Part shown: positions 18,601-28,076 of the stretch, in pieces
Layout of the letters: each line of letters starts with the position of its first letter
Position numbering within the stretch: the stretch's first letter is position 1
Assembly: GCF_023973825.1 (NCBI RefSeq)
Contig: NC_090117.1
Location: 1,017,501 to 1,081,500, forward strand
Length of the DNA stretch: 64,000 bases
Direction of reading: 5' to 3'
Source of the DNA: Plasmodium brasilianum
Taxonomy: Eukaryota; Apicomplexa; Aconoidasida; Haemosporida; Plasmodiidae
Program-made: the position numbers and the translations under genes
Notes under the pieces: model-generated
Told to the model about the DNA's origin: nothing
What the model saw: the letters and a program-made list of their open reading frames with translations, nothing else
The model's database searches: none

Positions 18601-21555
18601 GAATCTGAAAATGAATATATTTCTGAGTCTGATGTAGAAGGAGGAAAAAATTTAAAATATTTTTTATATTCACAAATTTATAAGGTAAGAGGGAAAAAAA
18701 GGCAAACATTGAAAAAGGAAAAGGACATACAAGTAAATTTGGCACTTCACGATATGACTAATGATGAAAATGAGTTACATAAAAATTGTAGGTATGAAAT
18801 TGAAAAACAAAAGAAAGAATTAGGACAGAATGGAAAGGTTATTGAAGATCTAAAAAGTAAAATATGCGCTCTAACGAATGAAGTGATGGATCTGAAAAAT
18901 GCTAAAAATGAATTAAACGAAAAATATACCAGTTTGGTGCCAGCTGCAGAGGAAGTGGAAAAACTAAAAGGAGAGTCAGAAAAAATGAATGAACAGATAT
19001 GGAAGTTAAGTGAGGAAGCGGAGAAATTGAAAGAAGAGGCGGGGAAATGGGAAGAAGTAGCCGCGAAATGGGAAGAGGAAACTGAAAAATCGAGGGAGGA
19101 GGCAACAAAGCTAATGGAAGAAAATGTAAAGCTGAAAAATTGTGCGGATGAACTGAATAGGGAATTCTATACGAAGGAAAAGAATTATATGTCTAAATTA
19201 AATGAAAATATCGGCATAATAGAAAACTTAAAGGATGCAATTCATGTGAATGAAGATGAGTTAAAGAATGCAGAAAATGAGAAAAATAATTACATTAATG
19301 AAATAAACAAGTTAAAAAATGAGTATGAGGCATTAAAATTAAATCATGATTTATTAAACAAAAATTATACTTCATTAAATGAGATGTATAAGAATTTAAA
19401 ACAAACAAGTTGTCATATAAATGATTCCTTTTGTTGTGAAGAAGGAAAATTTTCTGAGGATAATGATAATGATGAAGTGAATATGAGCAAGGAGTATACG
19501 TCCATCGATGGTAATGAGACAAAGAAATTGGAGAAAACAGATGAACAGCATTCAAACGAGGAAGAAAAAGTTAGCAAATGCGCAGTTACTAGTGAAATAG
19601 GAAAGTCTGATATAGGAAAAGGTAGGAGTGATAATAACTCAGATTTGATAGGAAAATATCAAAAAGAAGTAGAATATTTGAAGGAAGAAATAAATAGAAT
19701 AAGTCTATTATATAGCAACGAACTAAATGAAAAAAACAGTTATGATATAAAAATAAAAGATTTGACTAACCAGTTAAAGGAGCTCGAAGTGAAGGAAAAG
19801 GAAAATGATGAGAAGGTAATTTTTCTAACTAATTTGAATGATGAAATGAATAGTAAAATGAATGCTAAAATGAATGCTAAAATGAATGCTAAAATGAATG
19901 CTAAAATGAATGCTAAAATGAGTAGAAAGAATAAAAAACCTAAATTGAGAAAATTCTTATCTAGGGAAAAAAAGGATTCTTCTTCAAATTTACATAAAAA
20001 TTTGGAGAATAAAGAATTAAGTGAAGTCTGTTGTTCAGGTAATGAGGGAATTATAAATGAACAGGATGTACACAATGAAGTAAATGTTAACAAATATTAC
20101 ACATTATCTTCAGAGATGAACGAATACAACTATTTCGTAGAGAATGTTAACAAATTAGAAGATAATAATTTTCGTTTAATGAAAATAATTCATGAAAGTA
20201 ATAACAGATATAGTGATAGAGTGATCGGATCTTATTTTTATTCCAACAATGTAGAAGATTTGTTTAAAATAAATAATAATACAAATATCGATATAGAAAA
20301 CCCAGATGGAAATACTGTTATAGTTCTTTGTGTAATTTTAAATGAAATATTAAATGTTTTATTTTTAAATGATCAGTTTGTAAATTCTTTTGAAAAAATA
20401 AATAAAAATGTTTGGAAGCATATGTTCATACCTGAAGAAATTAAATTGTTAGTTTTAAGATATTTTTTTTTCTTAAATAAACTAAGAGATTATGTAAAAA
20501 ATTTAAATGATCAATTTAACAGCGAAAGGTATGACGATTCGTGGTTTTTGTTTCAAAATTATTTCGAGACGTCCAGTAACATAAAGAGAGAGCTGGTTTA
20601 TTTTGTTCTCGAAAAAAAGGAAATGGAAATAGTAGAAAATGGTGAAAATGGCGAGAATGACAAAAACTGTAATAGTATTAGCCAAAATAATAGTAACATT
20701 TGTAGCAGCACAAGGGGGAAAATTTCCGAAATTTTGAATTTTTCCAAAGAAGAAATTAGGCTAAAAACAATAGCGCAGTTGAGAAGAGATTTAAATTTTG
20801 AAAAAAAATCAAAACATATATTAAATCATGATTTCCAAGTGCTACTATATAAGTATCAAGAATGTGTAAGAAAATTAAAAAGAGTTAAAAACGTGATAAG
20901 ACAGTTAAATTTAAATGATGTACCGTGTGGAAGTTATGCCTTAAATAGCGAAATAGACGAATACTCAGAACAGAGTGATGGAAAGTTTTTCAACGTACCA
21001 AGGTCAAGGGGTGATGTGGATGTTGGGGTTGATGCTGAAAAAAATTATAAGGAATATGTTTTGTTAGATAATAATAATAACCCAGAACAGGAGAGCAGAG
21101 GAAATGGTACAGTTAATAGCACATGCACGTTTATGGAGAAACAAAGTTTAAAGAAAAATAATGATGTTACGGGTAAACGTGAAATAATGGGAAGGCGTGA
21201 AATAATGGGAAGGCGTGAAATAATGGGAAGGCGTGAAATAATGGAAAGGCGTGAAATAATGGGAAGGCGTGAAATAATGGAAAGGCGTGAAATAATGGGA
21301 AGACGTGAAATAATGGGAAGGCGTGAAATAATGGGAAGGCGTGAAATAATGGGAAGGCGTGAAATAATGAGAGGGAGAGAAACTACTGATAAAAGTAAAG
21401 CTCTTGATCAAAATAACCCCATAGGTTTAATAAATTTAAGGAAATTTCCTCAGATAAATCAAACTAATGATACGAAAAAAATCAAAAATATTTTTAACGA
21501 AATTGTTGGAGGAAGAACGAGCGTCGGTTTTGTTCACAAAAACGCGTTTTACTAA
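15625..21555 (+). CDS. ROPE: Repetitive organellar protein (ROPE), coiled-coil
   Basis: 1976 residues in one exon, with the first ATG shortly after an in-frame TAA. After a basic N-terminus, most of the protein from about residue 85 to 1400 is Glu/Lys/Asn/Leu coiled coil with recurrent short motifs such as LNNEI and LNEKE, typical of a long parallel rod. A non-coiled segment at about 1490-1680 has normal complexity (for example VLCVILNEILNVLF). Length, coiled coil and position next to the kinase match the P. falciparum chromosome 2 gene annotated repetitive organellar protein, about 1980 residues. The P. chabaudi ROPE antigen is reported at the apical end of merozoites. No signal peptide or membrane segment is visible. 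Two tandem repeat blocks are listed separately. The name rests on synteny, length and composition, not on an alignment. Confidence 0.8.
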   Translation: MVFKFKKKKKEKSSDVLSKHLFNDNGHFEENEKKEKRHSWYKKIIDNTVSKNKNEEKETENRYENEKDSEKENGKENSEEKQMNKHYELEEQLKETLKSITSLSTKIVYYETKIEELEKELKVEKDKHMDNVYEKQLKEKEEFVKQKIGLLNEKETLLNEKELDINLREKKITDREIFISLKEEKINGIEIQYVEKNKEKEKLHFEIADIKISLDKLKFEVKDKKESLENISNKVILKENTLRELKEFIKEKSEMIDSLNEKINEKEKKCEQLGIDIEEKRKLVELLDNKANEKEKYFEEKVKGLEKEQNSLYAKLNLIHEREKEVEKRENDFLHMEDELNSLRDSFSKNTCQLRIYKMEISDLSNTLIEKEREILDIKNTYDDEINALKVQIKRGGIKERREEKSDERRENKDRNKILCFSNGRNSEISGEDNTSVASNDENTNEGKNLVHLLEEKEREIQNLKDKYQKELENINKELNEKKREYIELKNTYINELNNLNDEIEESSIKLSELKSIHESEITKLQNEVKTLNQEKHILNNEKQVLSNEINKLNEEKNSLNTEKDILDNKIDSLNNEINTLNKEKILLSNEIGNLNNMISELKNEISITDNEINELKDEINTLNNEVKGKEKLLLEMENNYKNEIYILKEKLKDKNDNNLDLGNELHNLRNVLNEKEKEYGQMKEEYSIKVKEFNDELLMKEKNYKEELNDIRIKSHEKERILILQNDQLKEAKLRSEEKYLKLYDEKVHLVRNICANFHISNYDEIKSEDLVKNVEEYLHKQYEMINDLKNGSSRGVRGGERGYADAVSEEACSGIGDIRRLFEEHECEEEGEQQNEQEKSKSSEKVMCDLIRDMHNLSERHEEEITKMKGFLFLKEKEIEDAKKKIEELKNEINHLNSFNRINNLNSATSLHRGNDVEMKLKMYLEEINHLNLTISNLKKVNNEEQLKKEKEIMRLISELSKYRHLEDTKRTSSDDEGSKNDFNKIYLKNESENEYISESDVEGGKNLKYFLYSQIYKVRGKKRQTLKKEKDIQVNLALHDMTNDENELHKNCRYEIEKQKKELGQNGKVIEDLKSKICALTNEVMDLKNAKNELNEKYTSLVPAAEEVEKLKGESEKMNEQIWKLSEEAEKLKEEAGKWEEVAAKWEEETEKSREEATKLMEENVKLKNCADELNREFYTKEKNYMSKLNENIGIIENLKDAIHVNEDELKNAENEKNNYINEINKLKNEYEALKLNHDLLNKNYTSLNEMYKNLKQTSCHINDSFCCEEGKFSEDNDNDEVNMSKEYTSIDGNETKKLEKTDEQHSNEEEKVSKCAVTSEIGKSDIGKGRSDNNSDLIGKYQKEVEYLKEEINRISLLYSNELNEKNSYDIKIKDLTNQLKELEVKEKENDEKVIFLTNLNDEMNSKMNAKMNAKMNAKMNAKMNAKMSRKNKKPKLRKFLSREKKDSSSNLHKNLENKELSEVCCSGNEGIINEQDVHNEVNVNKYYTLSSEMNEYNYFVENVNKLEDNNFRLMKIIHESNNRYSDRVIGSYFYSNNVEDLFKINNNTNIDIENPDGNTVIVLCVILNEILNVLFLNDQFVNSFEKINKNVWKHMFIPEEIKLLVLRYFFFLNKLRDYVKNLNDQFNSERYDDSWFLFQNYFETSSNIKRELVYFVLEKKEMEIVENGENGENDKNCNSISQNNSNICSSTRGKISEILNFSKEEIRLKTIAQLRRDLNFEKKSKHILNHDFQVLLYKYQECVRKLKRVKNVIRQLNLNDVPCGSYALNSEIDEYSEQSDGKFFNVPRSRGDVDVGVDAEKNYKEYVLLDNNNNPEQESRGNGTVNSTCTFMEKQSLKKNNDVTGKREIMGRREIMGRREIMGRREIMERREIMGRREIMERREIMGRREIMGRREIMGRREIMGRREIMRGRETTDKSKALDQNNPIGLINLRKFPQINQTNDTKKIKNIFNEIVGGRTSVGFVHKNAFY
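19857..19920 (+). repeat. 12-bp coding repeat (KMNA) in ROPE
   Basis: Five perfect tandem copies of a 12-base unit encoding Lys-Met-Asn-Ala at about residues 1412-1432, at the end of the coiled-coil region. Confidence 0.9.
21175..21375 (+). repeat. 18-bp coding repeat (GRREIM) near the ROPE C-terminus
   Basis: About eleven near-perfect 18-base units encode [GE]RREIM near residues 1851-1915. Two units carry Glu for Gly. The block is strongly basic, in contrast to the acidic/neutral rod before it. Confidence 0.9.
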
Positions 21556-21945
21556 TTTGCTGAAAGGAGAAAGAATTTGCGAATAGTGTTGTTTCTTCTT
21601 AGGTATGCGTGAGAATATATATATATATATGTACGCTGGTGTATATGCTGTGTGTTTAATCGCGCATATAAATCACTTGTACGTATTTTTTTCGCCGAAA
21701 TATTTATCGTACAAATAAATTTGTTCATCGTTATTCAAGAATACATGTGGCAGATTTTCTTTAAATACTTTTTTATTTTCTCGTGTGAGTTATATATATA
21801 TATATATATAAACGTGCATACTTATGTACACATGCCCGCGATATAAGTATATCACTATGAAATAAAATTGTTATTCATAAATTACTACAAGCGGAAGCAT
21901 TTTTATTTGCACATAAAATGGAAATGTGTTGTAGGCACATATATA

Positions 21946-22083
21946 TTATGAAATTTTTTTTAAAAAATTATCCACATTTTTTTTGTAAAATAATACATCT
22001 TTAACATTTTTTATGAAGCCTGAAATGAAAAATAATAAAAAAACAAAAAACAAAAAAAAAATATATGTCTCAATTGTGTGCAC

Positions 22084-22138
<55 letters not shown>

Positions 22139-24312
22139 TATGCATATATGCATGTTCATTTTTTTGTGCGGATTTGTAATTTTCCCGAAATTCGTTAGTA
22201 CCTTTATTATAAAATTGCTTATTCAAAGAAAAACTGTTTTTTAATTGGCTATATTTTTTTTTCTCATTGGTTGTTATGTTAAGGTAAAAATTGAAATACA
22301 TTTCATGCGAAAAAAGTAGAATTAGAAAAAAAAATGAAAATAGAGATATCACAAATAAGGAGAAGGTGGGGCTGTATTTCGAAAATAGATACTACAAAAG
22401 GTATAAAAGAAAAATTGAAATGGATTTAATTTTGGTTTTTAGGTGCGCATGTTCTATTTGTTTTTTCTCCTTTTTTTTCTTCTTGTTTTACTATATTTTT
22501 TGTTCATTTTTTCTTCTTATTTTGTTTTTTCTTTTTTTTACATTAGCAATGGTTAAGTAAGTATTCGGCAAAACTTCATTGGTCCCTTTATCTATAAAAG
22601 TAGCTACGGGGTGGAAAATAAAAATAATTTTTATGGTAAATTATTATTTACTTTAATCTGAATGGAATTATTAAATAGTAAGTAGGTATATACGCATATT
22701 TTTTGTTAAAAAAAGCAAGGATGATTGTCATTTTTTCATAATGTTCAATAAAGTAATAAGTTTCTGTATCGCTCTCTTTTGCTCTTTTTTGTACCTTCTA
22801 AAAGATTCTCATATTTCATAATACTATATAAACAAAGTGAGGCTACAAATGTTAGAAGAAAAAATGGTGGAAAGCGAAAAAAAAAAAAAAAAATATTTAA
22901 AATTAAGAATTTTTAATTTTAAATCAATAAGGATATGATAGTTGTGTTTTTCCAGCGGTTACTTATGTAAGAGGCGTAAAAGGTAATTGCAATATTTATA
23001 TAAATAAAAACAAAATAATAAATACTATTATATCCTCCAATACAGTTATTTAACAAAAAACAATGATGATCATAGCGAGGTATACATGATGAACAGTATT
23101 TGCAATGCTTGCTTCTTGCGGGTCTGCGAACAGTTGAAATTTTTTAAATAATTTTCACGTTACTTATATGTTCTTTAGAATATCACTTCTGTGTCTTTTT
23201 TGTACTTTTCCTCCTTATATTTATATATTTATGTGTGTACAAGTATATATGACGAACATACATAAAACCTTATTTTTTGTGAAAATGAAGTTTCACATAC
23301 ATCTGTTTTACATAAAGGAAAGCATTTCATATCGAGTTGAATCACTTCTTTACTTACTTTAAAATATGACAAGTTTCACATTTCGTGTTTGCATGAAAAA
23401 TTATTTCATCATACGAGTAGAACTTCATGTGTTTGTCCAAAGATATAAGAGATATTTTTCCTGCAAAATTTTGTAGCACATATTTTACATATATATAAAA
23501 ATACGAGGGAATAAGGGATGAAGGAGGGGAAAAAATAAATTACCGGGATCGCTTAATGAGCAAGTAAAAAAGGATAAGATCCCACTTGAGAAAAGTAGTA
23601 CACACAAAAAACTGAAATAGAAATGTAACAAAATGTTAGTATGCAAAAATGTGTATAAACACACAGGCATATGTATACAAATGTATGTATGTACGTATGT
23701 ATTCATATATACACATTAAAACGAACTTATGCGTAGTTGAGCTCGAGTAACTAAACCTTCTGTAACTTGTTCTACAATATTGTTCTAATATAAAGTATGC
23801 TAAAAATAAAAAAATATACAATAATAATAAAACAGCGAATTAATCATTTAGGCTACCAAAATTAGCAATTTAACGAAAAAAAAATAAAGAACAAAAGAAC
23901 AAAAGAACAAAAGAACAAAAGAACAAACGAACAAAAGAACTAAAAGAACAAAAGAACTAAAAGAACAAACATTTGATTTAGCTTTTACTTACACTGAAAA
24001 CGAATAATAAGAAAACCACTTATGAGGTAAAAAAAGTAGAAAGCCTATATTAAGATGTTTTAAAAAAAAAAAAAAAAATTTGTTATTTAAAATTATTTAA
24101 GGATCTAACTTTTTTGAATTATTTTTAACTTGAAAGATGTAAGAAAATTTGTGAAAAGTCCAATGGTGAAGTCCTTTTAAACAATTCATACTTTTATATA
24201 TTAAAGTGTAAAAAAAGAAAATAAACATGAATGATACATAATATTTTTCATAAACGTGAACAGAAGTATAAATAACCACGAGAAAGTATATGTAAAAATT
24301 TGGGAAGAATAA
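21946..24312 (-). CDS. DHHC-type palmitoyltransferase, multi-exon (5' end unresolved)
   Basis: S-acyltransferase that would transfer palmitate to cysteines of membrane-associated proteins. Exons, in transcript order: 24312-24192, 23799-23757, 23611-23544, 23460-23358, 23123-22963, 22842-22795, 22603-22542, 22391-22202, 22019-21946 (stop TAA). All junctions have GT/AG and compatible phases, giving 289 residues. Features in order: two N-terminal hydrophobic segments, SDPG (75-78, the family DPG motif), CETC (105-108), KPARSKHC, CIPRYDHHC with the catalytic DHHC at 130-133, NNCIGGYN, a third membrane segment (about 145-165), a fourth (about 212-230), TTNE (242-245, the TTxE motif) and a C-terminal NKGFIKNVKDVLF (PaCCT-like). 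DHHC is followed by Phe-Leu-Leu, not the usual Pro-Trp. The Cys-rich domain looks closest to ZDHHC4-type enzymes. No start codon was found upstream of 24312, so one or more 5' exons are missing. The 24.3-23.8 kb part is less certain, and the donor at 23757 (GTTTAG) is unusual. Confidence 0.85.
22086..22135. repeat. (TA)n microsatellite in the last DHHC intron
   Basis: An uninterrupted TA run of about 50 bases lies between the last two DHHC exons. Reading through it gives a false Ile-Tyr tail to the preceding exon. The intron model removes it. Confidence 0.9.
23884..23970. repeat. AAAAGAAC-type short tandem repeat in a DHHC intron
   Basis: About nine copies of a 9-10-base purine-rich unit (AAAAGAACA with variants). 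It lies inside the modelled 392-base intron between the first two listed DHHC exons. Confidence 0.85.
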
Positions 24313-24477
24313 CTTTTTGTGATAATTTTTATTAAGAAAAAATAAAAAAGAATAAATTACACTAACACATATAATCCAATATCAATTAAAATTTACTTAG
24401 TGCAATTCTGACTGTCTCCCTAAGAGGGATAAAAGCTTTTTCATAATTTCTGAAACGAAGCAATACATATGTACATG

Positions 24478-24487
<10 letters not shown>

Positions 24488-24537
<50 letters not shown>
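24488..24537. repeat. (TA)n run between divergent genes
   Basis: A TA run of about 50 bases in the short interval between the DHHC gene (-) and the RRM-like gene (+). This is probably the shared promoter region or 5' UTR. Confidence 0.85.
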
Positions 24538-24540
<3 letters not shown>

Positions 24541-24685
24541 CGTAAGCATGCATTCTTACATATTTTGTCACTCCTTTGTGGTGAAATAAGAAGGGGAAAA
24601 ATATTTTGCCTTTAAATTTGTATAAGCAAAAATTAATTCTAAAAGGGTGAAATATTTACATCTAAAAATTGTATTATTTTTTAAA

Positions 24686-25639
24686 ATGAAGTGCAACTTG
24701 TTTCGTTTATTCCCAACTGAGCGTAAGTGTTAAGAACGGGAGGTGTTGCTATGTGTTTAAATGTCATTTTAAAAAATAATAAATCTATTTATTGTTATTT
24801 CGTTATGCCTGTTTCAATTTTCCATATTTTATCTTATTTTAAGTTTTAACATGCCCAAATATTTTTTATTAAGTTATAAAAAACATAAGTGTCCTTTTTC
24901 TTTTTCTTTTTTTAAATAGCTACCGGTTCCTTAATAAAAATAAAAAATATTACATTTTTTGAAAAAGACATTGAGATAAAACATTTCCTTGAACATATAG
25001 GTAAATATATTTACTTTTATACTGCTCCTATTTTAATATTTTATTTTTTATATATACCTTTTTAAAAACAGAGTTGCATGCTTTCACGATTACAATGATT
25101 TGAGGATTCATTTTAATGTAAAACAATTAATATAGTAAATGGTTTGTAGTTCTTCACCCACTGTTAATTGTTCATATTATTACATGCGGTTGTTATGATG
25201 TCAATTGGGTATTTTTCTTTTTTTGATATGTACCCTTTGTAACGGATAAATTTACCCTTTAAAGAATTTATACACAGTTCTGATATTTGCTAAAAGCACG
25301 ATTAAGGATGTAAATACGTTAGTATACGCTCACGCATGTTTATATATATATATATATGCATATGTATATGTAAACTACTACAAAGAAGCTTGAATATGTT
25401 TATTTTTAGTGGACGTGTGCATTATTTTCGCGGATTCTGCTAAGAACGAAGCTTGTGCGTTGTTACATTCCAGGGAAGAAGCCTTACACCTTATGAAACT
25501 GTACAAAGTCATTTTTAAAAATATGATATTTTTTTCTTCAAATAAGCAAAATATGGAAATAGAAATATTTAACCAGGAGGAAGAAAGAATATTTTGGAAG
25601 GACGTAAAAAGGCATAACGTTAAATTTTACGTTTGGTAG
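24686..25639 (+). CDS. Small three-exon protein, RRM-like
   Basis: Exons 24686-24722, 24920-25000 and 25410-25639 join in phase (donors GTAAGT and GTAAAT, acceptors after T-rich tracts) to give 115 residues. The pattern resembles one RNA-recognition motif of the hnRNP-H/ESRP type: strand LIKIKNITFF (RNP2-like), helix with DIEIKHFLEHI, strand VDVCIIFAD, strand ACALLHSREEALHLMKLYK as strand plus helix, then NMIFFSSNKQNMEIEIF. The RNP1 aromatic positions are not conserved, so RNA binding is uncertain. The family assignment is an inference from pattern only. It lies head to head with the DHHC gene and tail to tail with the prenyl synthase. Synteny suggests a conserved unknown of P. falciparum chromosome 2. 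Confidence 0.7.
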
Positions 25640-25900
25640 GGGAAACAAAAATTGCGCAAATTTAACTATATTAAAACGTAAACAATTTTTTCTTTTTTTT
25701 TGTTTTCATTCCTTTTTTTATAGTTGTAATGAACACAAATGAATATTCATAAAAAGAGTTAAATATATGAAAAGAAATAACGAAGTGTAAACAAAGCAAC
25801 GTAAAAAAAAATAAAGCAAACAACGTGGTCAGACGGGGTGAGAAAAAAAAAAAAAAATGTATATACATATGTATATATACCCATATACATATATACATAT

Positions 25901-25996
25901 ACACACATGTAAATATATACATATACACACATGTAAATATATACATATACACACATGTAAATATATACATATACACACATGTAAATATATACATAC
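25901..25996. repeat. 24-bp tandem repeat, four copies
   Basis: Four copies of a 24-base unit starting ACACACATGTAAATATATAC, the last differing at its final base. It sits in the convergent spacer 25640-26373, which also has a poly-A run at about 26200-26221. I see no gene in that spacer, and the frames seen there on both strands come from this repeat. Confidence 0.9.
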
Positions 25997-26373
25997 GTAT
26001 ATATTCTATATACATTAAACATAATAAAACAACCAAAATTAAAATAAACGGGAGGTGAACAAATGGGGGGGAAATAAATTTAAGAGTAATGCTATGAGAA
26101 ATGTATGAACAAATTGGGAAAATAGGAAACATGTCAATAACTTGAAATGTTATATGCGTAATTATTTCACGAATTTGTATTAATTAGCTCTCGCTTGGTT
26201 AAAAAAAAAAAAAAAAAAAAAGAAGAAGAAGCTTCGTTTTCTCAGACATTTTTTTATGCTTTACAGTTATCTTGTCTGGTTATGTGACCTGCTTCATATA
26301 TTGATCTGCACTTTATGATTTATGGTGGTTTTTTAGATGGGTTTATTTTGCCTTTCTTTTCTTCAGTTTTGAA

Positions 26374-27936
26374 TTACTTTGTATTACGTGATAATATATT
26401 TAATACTAAGTTGATTAAAGCTTCCCTACTCTGATTTATTTCGTTTTTTTCAGAATTAGCTATTTCCACATTTCTCGTAGTTCTGCAATAAGAAATGAGT
26501 GAAGACAAAATATCAGAAGCCTTTTTTATATGTAATAAAGAACATAATTCATTTTTTTTCATACTATTTGTTTTGTTAATATAAAATAATATATTATTAA
26601 TATCACTGTCTGTAAGAGATCTTTTATTAATTAATGATAATATAATCTCTGGGTTGTAGTTATAACTAAATAATAATGGAGCAGTTTTTATGTTATTTTT
26701 TAAATCATTTAATATAGGTGTTTTAGTATTAGAATCTACTTTATAATCTAAGTAATCATCATATAACTGAAATGCCATACCTATATGTAATCCTAAATTA
26801 AAACATAACTCAGTGATTTTTTCATTTTTGAAAGAAAGAATAGCTATACAAGCAAATAAATGAGAAAAAAGAGACGCTGTTTTATGAAATGTTTTTATAA
26901 AATATGTTTTTAGTGCGTCTTCTATATTTCTATATTTCAAATTTGTTTGCAAGAATTCGCCCTTTATTAAGCTTTCTACAACATAGGCAAACCTTCTACA
27001 AATTTTTGGAGATCCTGTACCTGCAAATACTGAACTTGCACGAGCCAATAAAAAGTCACCTGATAAGATTGATATTTTATTTCCATATTTTTTATGTAAT
27101 GCCAAAGCTCCTCTTCTTTTAGTTGATTCATCAATTACATCATCATGCAATAGAGAACCCATATGGATAATTTCTGATGCGGCAATAATTTTATTTTGAT
27201 TTTCTACTATTTTTTTTTTTGATACATTATTAATTGGTGAATTGATAATGGCTAATTTTTTTTTTGATAAAGAATTTTTACTACTTCCAATTAATTTAGA
27301 GCTATTTCTTTGAATATTTCTAAATTTAAAATTATTTTTTGAAGATATATTATTATCTACATAGGATAAAATATTTTTTAATAAAATACTTAAAATAACT
27401 CTAAATTTTTTTCCTTGATATAAATAAATATATGTAATAAATTCATCGATATTATTGTAATCTGTCTTAATGATATTATATATATATTCGTCAATATTTT
27501 TAATTTTATTTTCACATAACATATATGGGTCTATTCCACTTTTTATTGTATTAAAATGATCATGTAGATTATTTAAGTCACGATCAACTTCTTCCTCCTT
27601 ATAATGCAGTACTTTCATACAGAGTAAAATTTCTTTGTATACACTATCTGAGTACAGTAAACTGTTATGTTCATAAGAATTAAATGTTTTCCTATTTGTA
27701 TCTGATAATACTTTATTCCTTAGGTATTTTCTTTTAAATATGAAAAGAGAAGCTTTTATTAATTCCACAAAAGGATTTATGTCCCTTTTCTTGTACAGAT
27801 GATATAAGTTACTTTTCCAAGTTGCGTTTTCTTTGAGTAAATAATCATTCTTATTAATTAGTAGTGAATTAAAACATTTTGTTTTGCAATAGCTGAGAAA
27901 TTCCTTTATGTGTTTTTTATTACTCAGATAGAACAT
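26374..27936 (-). CDS. Long-chain polyprenyl diphosphate synthase (octaprenyl type)
   Basis: 520 residues, first ATG with an in-frame TAG two codons upstream. It condenses isopentenyl diphosphate onto an allylic primer to make a long prenyl chain, in Plasmodium the side chain of ubiquinone and related quinones. Both catalytic Asp motifs are present: DDVID at 265-269 (first Asp-rich motif, in a GSLLHDDVIDES context, followed by RRG) and DDYLD at 393-397 (second). The GKKFRVIL segment near 190 is the usual GKxxRP region, with Val in place of Pro. A Lys/Ser/Asn-rich insert of about 50 residues (about 200-250) separates it from the first Asp motif. The N-terminal 90 residues are extra relative to bacterial enzymes and may hold a mitochondrial signal, but no clear one is seen. 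By gene order it corresponds to the octaprenyl pyrophosphate synthase gene on P. falciparum chromosome 2. Confidence 0.92.
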   Translation of the reverse strand: MFYLSNKKHIKEFLSYCKTKCFNSLLINKNDYLLKENATWKSNLYHLYKKRDINPFVELIKASLFIFKRKYLRNKVLSDTNRKTFNSYEHNSLLYSDSVYKEILLCMKVLHYKEEEVDRDLNNLHDHFNTIKSGIDPYMLCENKIKNIDEYIYNIIKTDYNNIDEFITYIYLYQGKKFRVILSILLKNILSYVDNNISSKNNFKFRNIQRNSSKLIGSSKNSLSKKKLAIINSPINNVSKKKIVENQNKIIAASEIIHMGSLLHDDVIDESTKRRGALALHKKYGNKISILSGDFLLARASSVFAGTGSPKICRRFAYVVESLIKGEFLQTNLKYRNIEDALKTYFIKTFHKTASLFSHLFACIAILSFKNEKITELCFNLGLHIGMAFQLYDDYLDYKVDSNTKTPILNDLKNNIKTAPLLFSYNYNPEIILSLINKRSLTDSDINNILFYINKTNSMKKNELCSLLHIKKASDILSSLISYCRTTRNVEIANSEKNEINQSREALINLVLNILSRNTK

Positions 27937-28045
27937 TATTAACTAGTGGCTCTGCGCTCAACCACGGAGAGGCGGTTGTGATGATTGTATTTTAAAGGGG
28001 TACAGGTACCTATGCATGCAAATACACATAAACGTACACATATAC

Positions 28046-28076
<31 letters not shown>

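Noticed and set aside
22291..22560. 89-codon plus-strand frame with a Cys-rich hydrophobic run
   Set aside because: It is the complement of the DHHC exons 22202-22391 and 22542-22603 and of the intron between them, so it is a shadow.
25901..25996. CRISPR-like repeat array
   Set aside because: The repeats are contiguous with no spacers, and the genome is eukaryotic. It is a simple 24-bp tandem repeat.
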